From contig JAMYHL010000050.1 of assembly GCA_025531455.1 (NCBI GenBank), positions 62,001 to 126,000 on the forward strand: DNA of 64,000 bases, in the 5' to 3' direction. The position numbers and the translations under genes are program-made. Positions 57,143 through 64,000 of the stretch are shown in pieces; position 1 is the stretch's first letter; the number at the start of each line of letters is the position of its first letter. The stretch is from Apiotrichum sp. Y4204 (Eukaryota > Basidiomycota > Tremellomycetes > Trichosporonales > Trichosporonaceae). Under the pieces are notes generated by a model that saw only the letters and a program-made list of their open reading frames with translations, made no database searches and had not been told where the DNA came from.

Positions 57143-60100
57143 GAATCATGCACTAGTCACCCTTGACAATGTTTCTCCTCAGAGACATGGCGCAAGCCTT
57201 GCAACTGCTTCGTCTTTCGTCTTGGCCTCCTATCGTTTGTGGTTCACACGCCCCCCCTCAACCCCAAAGAAATATACTGAACGTCGTATGTGTCTTAGTT
57301 TCCTGCCACGCGGTTGTGGTAACGATGAGCTCCAACGGAATGGAACTTTGTCATCCAGCTCGTTTGCGATATTACGATCTCTACGAGGAACGGGGAATGG
57401 GGGGCGGGCACCACCGAGATCGCCAAGGAGGGTCGCCAGCCGGCCCATAGGTAGAAGAGCTGACATTTCTTGTTGTTCGCGGCATTCCTTGAAGACTGGT
57501 GGAGAGCAGACGACTTTAGCCCCCTCGCAGCCGGTCGCTTACGCTCACGGAATCGTCTCTGTCAGATGCACAGCAGGGCTGTAGGATTTCCGACAAACGA
57601 AACGAGGCGCTTCTCGGCAGTGCTCGGCACGGAGCTCGGTGCAAGCGGTGGTCTGAGCGAGGCAGTGCTTCTCCAAAACGCCACATCGCTTGCATCCATC
57701 GCAAAGCATCGCAAGGAACGCACTCGCATGGCATGCCTCACATGCCTTACGTTTTGGGATCACACCGAAATCCACGGTACCGATTCTGTGTGTGCCTTCG
57801 GGAGTGCGGGGACGCCGAGACCCGACCGAGGGCGCCCCGAAACATGAATGTCACGGCGTCTAGCGTCTCGGAAAGTCGTGCACTTCTCTGTCGAAAACAG
57901 CCATTCCACGTTTCTCAACCGACCCTGTAAGCGACGTGTACTCCCGGGTCGGAGCCGCAGTGGTAACACTGGCATCGTCAAAGGCATGCCAGAGCGGTCC
58001 AAGGACGAAACTCGTCGACATCTATGCTCGGTATGGTCATTGCGGTATGTCGTGAATAAGGAATGGGTGAATCGTGGCGTCATCTGTGACACCCCACAAG
58101 TTGTCGAGGGCTGTCCTTAACGTGGCTTGCATGATGTCCGTCCCGTCTGTGTTGGGCATTAGATGACCGAGATCCAGTTTCCCAATTCAGCAGCAAGTGG
58201 CTCCATATTGTAGAAAGGTGGCACGCTCGGGCCTTCCCAGTGTCCTGCTGAACTGACACGTTCGTTCATGATGATCTGGACGGAGGTTGGAAGGCAAGGT
58301 GCGGTCGTCAAAGGAGGGTACAACCACACGCGTGAGAACGCATTTCGACAACGCACAGGCCAAAACTCACGGAACGTGAGTAGACACGCTTGACGCAAGA
58401 ACACAATATCAGTAGGCCATAACGAACATTCCCAGCCCGCCGCGGAGATAAAGTTGTTGACATTCCTGGACACAGTGCTCCCATCAGTATTACTGGGTAG
58501 TTGTCTCCGGGGAATGTAGCCAGGAGGCACCGAGTCCAACATCAAACGTTAGGAAAAATGGGGCAACCAGCGGGAGCTTTGACATGCCGCTACGCGCTCG
58601 CATCTTCACACGAACCTCTTGCTCGCAAAGTGTTAATCATGTCTATTGTCAATGAGGAGAATGGGTCAGAATGCTTGCTCCGCGTGGCGCCTGACTTGTC
58701 ATGCCGTTGCACCGCTGTGAGTAAGACAAGGAACGGCGGGGCGTCGCCGGGGCCTGTTAATGTGTTCAAGCTGTGGGGAAGAGAGCTTCGCGTGACCATG
58801 TGCCCCCAAAGAATCACAAGACGATTGTTGTGGATGGCTGGCCAACATCACGAAAGGGAACGGTATCTAGCTGACAGGGTTCTCACGGATACTTGATCGT
58901 ATCAGCTGATGTGAGTGTTGTGCTTGTGTCTGCGGTTGGCTGACAAGACGGGGATATGTTTGAAGGTCGGGGCGGAGGAGTGGAGGACCAGCTCGCATGT
59001 CATGGGCCGCAAAGTGGGCTGGGCCATCGCGGGTTGGGGCGGTCGGGACCGCGGAACGGACAGTCTTCCATCCGCGACAGGTTGTTCGATTGACAGCGGC
59101 ATTGTTGACTTCGGCTCGGCTGAATTGGGGAGTAACCACGGAACTCTAAAATGTTCCAGGAACGGTGGCCTCCTACACGGTGTCGAACATCGACGCCCAT
59201 AGGGCATTTGTTGAAGAAAAGCGGCAGAGGAGGTGGTGGTCCATGCTTGCCAGCCGCCTCCCGTTAGACGCACAGTATTGCCTCGCAACGATGTGTGTAA
59301 CATGCTTGTCGAAGTCACCCGTGCTCGGTGCTTCATCAGATTGGACGGTTCGGATGTTGACAACAATGAGAGCTGATATTGTTGGTTGATCGACTCGCGT
59401 CGAATGAGCATGCTAGGGCAACATTACGCCGAGCGCGAATGAGCGTGTGAGCACAACATGTAATTAAGCAAACCTCCGGCCTCCGAGGTCTCCGAACGTC
59501 CCCGAACGTCTCCGCACCTCTCCCACGGCATCGGAAGCGCTCGTCCAACCAGCATCGCGCGGCCTGTCTGTTCAGGTCCCAGATCCCTCAGCTTCCCAGC
59601 GGCAGAAGCCAGGAACTTCCAGGGCCGAAAGAGGGCCCCACAACAAGCAGCTGTGGGCTGCCCAACACAAGTAAAGTTGTAATATCAGGGTCGACGGTGT
59701 CTGCTGCCAGCTGTCGATGCAGGCCACCAATCAGTGCACTACGATGCATAATATGAACGGTTGCCACACCACTCCCGCGCGTGACCGGACCTGGATTATG
59801 GACCTGGGATACGACCTGGGGATGCCTCTGAGTCGATTGATTTCTTTGCAGTCCGTGGTGCTGCAAGCTCGCTCGTAACGACGGATCCTTGCCCTCAGGA
59901 TGTGGTGAAATACGGCGGCAGACAAACTGAATGTGAGCCATGAGACGGCAATGGCGACAATGGTCAGCATATGAGCGCCGGGTCCTGAGGAGTGCATGCT
60001 ACCCGTGATGATGTTGTGTCAGGCTCCCGTCGGGTGCCAGAGCGGGCCGAATTCCGTTGAGGAGGCGTGTGAAAGAAGCGCTTGACGGAGCGTGTAAAAC

Positions 60101-63100
60101 AAATAGTAGAGGCAGCGCGTATACAAGCGCTTCAGACAGCGTCTAAACAGAACCTTCAATACATCTTGGCATCGATTGCGATATTGCGATGCATCGGACC
60201 GAGAATGTGCCGTACACGACGCGCTAGAGGCTGGCTAACTGCCGAACACCACTAAAAAACCGCTACCTGCCGAAAGCCGGGGCGCTGGCCGGTCACCCAT
60301 ATGAGCCCAGGCACATGGAGACGAGCTACCGGCGGAGACAAGTGGAGCTGGTGCCTTGCAGCTTGTCCTCAAAAGCGTGTCGTGTTCTAAACAAGGACAC
60401 AAATGTGGATGATGGGTCCCCAACACATCCTAGCTTGCGGCAACGACGCTTCCCCATCAAGATACATGTTAGACACATTGACCCCGCACATTGAATGCCA
60501 TTGCGCACTGGCTCAGCCACGTCCGAGGATGTCGGACGCTATGCGCGCCCAAAGACGCGCCCTCCCACTTGCCATCCACGCTATTGTGCGCGGATAAACG
60601 AAGATACAATGGTGCCACACCGAGTAGTGCGTCGGGATGGCGTGTTGGCGTGCTGTGCTATCACGCCACCCCGCGATCACAATCTGCTATCTCGTTTCAT
60701 CACGCGTGGCTCCACAGCTGAAGCACAGCGCACAGTTGCGCGCAGGGGCGAGACACGTCCGGTTGCGTAGCGACCCCCGGGCCGACGGGATCTTGAAGCC
60801 TGTTTTTGGCGCGTTGGAGCCCGATTTCATTTTCGGGCATGAGCTTTGATGTTAATGAACATGTGAGTTTGCGGCTCCACAAGACCGGCTGGCAGCGTGG
60901 GAACTGGCCAAGCAATTGTGATTCCCATGGACGGGACGGAGCAACAAGCCGCACAGGATTCACGGCGAGCGGTCGGGCAATTAGTGGCGCGAGTGCTCAA
61001 AGGGGAAAGATAAGGCGGAAGGATGCCGGGATTACACCGTGTACATGGTGCAATGAGCAAAGAATACACCGGATAACACTGAATTCCGGCATTCGCTCCA
61101 CAAAATCGCAGCACCTCCAAAACCAGTGGTGAGACATCCAGAACCCACGGCTACAGCCGGTTGGGTGCCTCTTCTCTCGCCGCAAAGACTGTGTTCGGGG
61201 CCCAGGGCAAAGGTTCCAAAGCCCGAACCCCCGCCAGGCGCCCCAGAACAGCCATCGGCGGCGGCCCCTCGGGGGTGTGGAGCTGTTTGAGAAAAAAGTG
61301 TGCTTGATACTCATCACATTCCCAGGTGGTGAAGGTGCAGTGTCGTCATTGGGGCCTGGTTAAGCTTTGCCTGTGATGCTATGCACCACCAGACCGTGCC
61401 TCGAACACATATGGGGTTCGGAGATCTGGTCTGGATAATCTAAATAATCCCGAAGCTCATTTGGAGCGCGTAACGTGGGAAAAAAACAACGCGTCCTGGT
61501 GACCTGTGGACACTGTGTGACGGACGGTGAAGCCGCGGTGTAGCTGAGCATGGAGCGTCGAGCGTATATTCTGATTTGCACAGTTCCCCGTGTTTCCCCA
61601 AACCTTGGCGACTCAAAGATATGGCGGGATGACAGGCTAGAGATCAGATCCGGGTCCGCATACCAGCCCCGCTCCACCGGTCCAGGCGCGAGCGAGGGGG
61701 GAGTTGGGCGGCCAGCCTGGCCGGCTTTGCTCGAGACTGAGGGCGGGCCGAATACCGGTAATACGCTATGCGAAAGGCTGCTCCCATTCATAATTGAGTC
61801 GCGCAGCTGCATCTGCCACTGCGTGGGAACATGGGGGGCATCGGTTACTGGGCAGTGGGTCACCACGATCAACAGTGCGGGAAAGGATCAGAGTAGTGGG
61901 TTGAGTGGGTCTGCGCGTAAAGATGTTCTGAGTATCTGGTCTTCTGGAACAGGCTCTTCCGGCGCTTTTCGTGTTTGGTGCCTGTGACGACGATCACCCA
62001 ATCTGGAACGGGCGATCCCACTCACCCGCACGCCATCCCATTATCCCACTTGTCCCACGTTCCACACGGCGTTTGCTCAATGCACATGTAAGCGCTCTCC
62101 CGTTGCATGTCTTGCAGCATGCAGATTGCACAGCTGCACAGCTGCACAGATAGCCGTCGTCTAGATCAACAGAGATATGATCGATTGTTTGCAATGTCCA
62201 TGAATATCGCTGCCTAATGATGTCCCGTTCCTAGACTTGAGTCGCGCCTGGACTGTCCAGGACCTCAGCACGGGATCCCGAGCAGGCACAATCATACCCC
62301 AGCGAATTGCACAAGTGATCGGAGTGTAATACATGAAGATGTGCGAGATCAGGATGTGGCATCGTATGGGGAGGTACCCAGGTGGCACTAAGCCCTGCGT
62401 GCACGTCGGCATCAGCCTCTGGCACAAGAATAGGAGCGTAGAGTTCGAGGGCTGAATTTGTCAATTGCCAGCGGCATCGTCCTTGAAGGCTGACTGAGTG
62501 CTGAGGCGCTGAGACTGGATTTCAGTAGGGTGAGTGTGTGGCGCGATCGTCAGTGGCTCCGTGGATCAGTGGATCAGCGGAGTGGTGCCATGAGTGGGAC
62601 CTGTCGATCCAGCTCTGGCATTGATCTGCGCCTCGACTGGGAGCTCTGCCGGCCTTGAGCTGCATTGAGCGCCACGGGCCAAACATCCCCAGCGCAAAAC
62701 TGGTCCACTTGGTCGCTCTCCTGACCTATTGCAGATGCACCATTCGGAAGGTGGCACAAGAAGTCACAAGAAGCCAGCTGTACCCACGGCCCCGCGCCGC
62801 GTGCACGTAGGATTTGACATCACGAGATTATGATCAGGCGAATAGATTTCAAAAGGAGACAAACTCACAAGTTGAAGTCTGGATGAGATCCAGGCCTTGT
62901 GCGGGTCAGACTCGCTTACATTTCCGCGTTATCCATGATCAATGCCTGGCTGTATGCGATCGTACAATGTACACTCGCTAGTCCTCGCTTCCGTATTCAG
63001 TCCGCGCAGCCCGGAGCCGCAGCTCGGTCTGAGAAGCCCGCTGTTATGGATGTTTCAGTCGTGACGGGATGCTGTCACTGCGTTGCGGTTGTTCTGCATC

Positions 63101-64000
63101 CTGGCCATCTTGGCTGCGGGCTGCAAGCAGCGTTGCTCCCATGTTTCCGATCCTACTCATGTGGTCCCATTGTTCACAGTTCCGTTTTAGTTCAGCCAGA
63201 GCACGCCGCGCGCCGCGGTGACCTCCATCCGTACCTTCGTCAGCATGTCAGCGTGTCAGAGTGTCAGCGTGCTCCTCGCGGCCGGATCCTCGATATCCTT
63301 GATCCGCGCCTCCCCTTGATCCTGACAATTGCAATCTGCAGATCCTCCCCTGCCGAACCAATTATGGTCTGACGTAACGCTGCGCCACGGCACCATCCGC
63401 GACCCCCCAAGATCTACACGAGACATCGGCACCCGCCCACATGGCCACCAACGCGCCATCCAATGCGATGCGCGACAAGGCGCAGGGCGCACGATCGAGG
63501 AACGAGAAACGCGTTCAGTCATGCGCGACCACATGCAAAGGGGGAGAAGAGTTCCAATGTCGCAAAGTGGCCGTTCGGCACTGCGATCGTCACGAGCACG
63601 CACAGGTCGCCCAGTCGCGTCCGATCCCGCCGGCAAGCATGCACTGCGCACTGGCCATCAAGCGCCACCTGGGACGGCGGGCCGCGTGTACCTGTGCTTA
63701 CCGGTGCATGCCAGCGTCGACGCGTCCGGCGACCTTGTCCCGGTGGCGTGAAAGCGCGATCGCCAAATCTCTGGATCTTGGGTGGCGCGGTTAGACAATG
63801 GTGCCGGTGGTGGGGAGCTGTCGGAGGCATTGAATGTCCACTCCTGATCATGCTGATCACTCGCATGTACTCGCATCGTTCGGTCCGTGCGGTAGTGCCC
63901 GCCATCTGTTGGCGCAGGAACATGGCCCATGACCGAGTCCGAGATGGTAGGTGTCAAGCCCTGACGCTCGCGGCCTCGCCACGTCGTCTGACGGGCCACG
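57143..64000. other. 6.9-kb region without recognisable genes
   Basis: Open frames on both strands are below 175 codons, overlap each other without preference and show no conserved motif. No reverse transcriptase, integrase, transposase or helicase motif was found in any frame listed or read. Degenerate roughly 22-bp repeats occur at about 60061-60135 and an octamer repeat at 63239-63270. It could be intergenic, subtelomeric or decayed transposon DNA. Confidence 0.5.
63239..63270. repeat. 8-bp tandem repeat, four copies
   Basis: GTCAGCAT, GTCAGCGT, GTCAGAGT, GTCAGCGT head to tail. Confidence 0.8.

Noticed and set aside
61360..61987. Overlapping 170- and 145-codon frames
   Set aside because: Complementary frames without hydrophobic pattern, motif or codon bias; treated as chance.
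57143..64000. Transposon or retroelement
   Set aside because: No reverse transcriptase (YxDD), integrase, RNase H or transposase motif seen, and no long terminal repeats detected by eye; left as an open possibility only.
1..64000. CRISPR array or prokaryotic-type system
   Set aside because: No regularly spaced repeats with unique spacers; all genes are intron-bearing fungal genes.

Overview
The window is nuclear DNA of a GC-rich basidiomycete yeast, most likely a tremellomycete of the Trichosporonales type. The evidence is almost exclusively multi-exon genes with GT..AG introns, many only 32-50 nt long with a ctgac/ctaac branch motif just before the acceptor, fungus-specific families (Mim2, Nca2, Stb6-like, Ssh4-like, Tma16) and tRNAs with anticodon-loop introns. 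The taxon assignment is inference. Every exon-intron model below was read by eye; for each gene with fixed junctions the summed exon length is a multiple of three.

Layout. 1-52.6 kb is a gene-rich arm: DnaJ-X co-chaperone (+), DENN-domain protein (+), HIRAN/SNF2/RING helicase (-), Mediator MED12 (-), Mim2-like outer-membrane import factor (+), PPR protein (-), Tma16 (+), MFAP1 spliceosomal protein (+), a disordered hypothetical protein (-), Pwp1 (-), Nca2 (+), Ssh4/Ear1-like SPRY protein (+), Stb6-like protein (+), Cox19 (-), mitochondrial uL23 (-), and a two-BIR survivin/Bir1 homologue (+). Two stretches inside this arm (3.1-7.1 kb and 32.7-35.8 kb) hold no gene I can support, apart from a long CT-rich leader in the first.

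52.6-57 kb is a transition zone. It has three intron-containing tRNA genes (Ser-CGA, Asp-GTC, Glu-CTC), all on the minus strand, and a small five-exon gene that is hard to see because a 603-nt intron splits its core: an AKTIP/FTS-type ubiquitin-conjugating-enzyme variant. 57-64 kb has no recognisable gene, transposon domain or RNA.

Themes. Mitochondrial functions recur (Mim2, PPR, Nca2, Cox19, uL23m), as do ribosome biogenesis (Pwp1, Tma16), transcription and chromatin (MED12, Stb6-like, HLTF/Rad5-like, Bir1) and membrane or endosome traffic (DENN, Ssh4-like, FTS-like). Neighbours are often divergent with short shared promoters (PPR/TMA16 220 bp, PWP1/NCA2 364 bp, uL23m/BIR1 506 bp) or closely convergent (STB6-like/COX19 stops 69 bp apart). 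I see no operon-like logic and no CRISPR array, integron or biosynthetic cluster.
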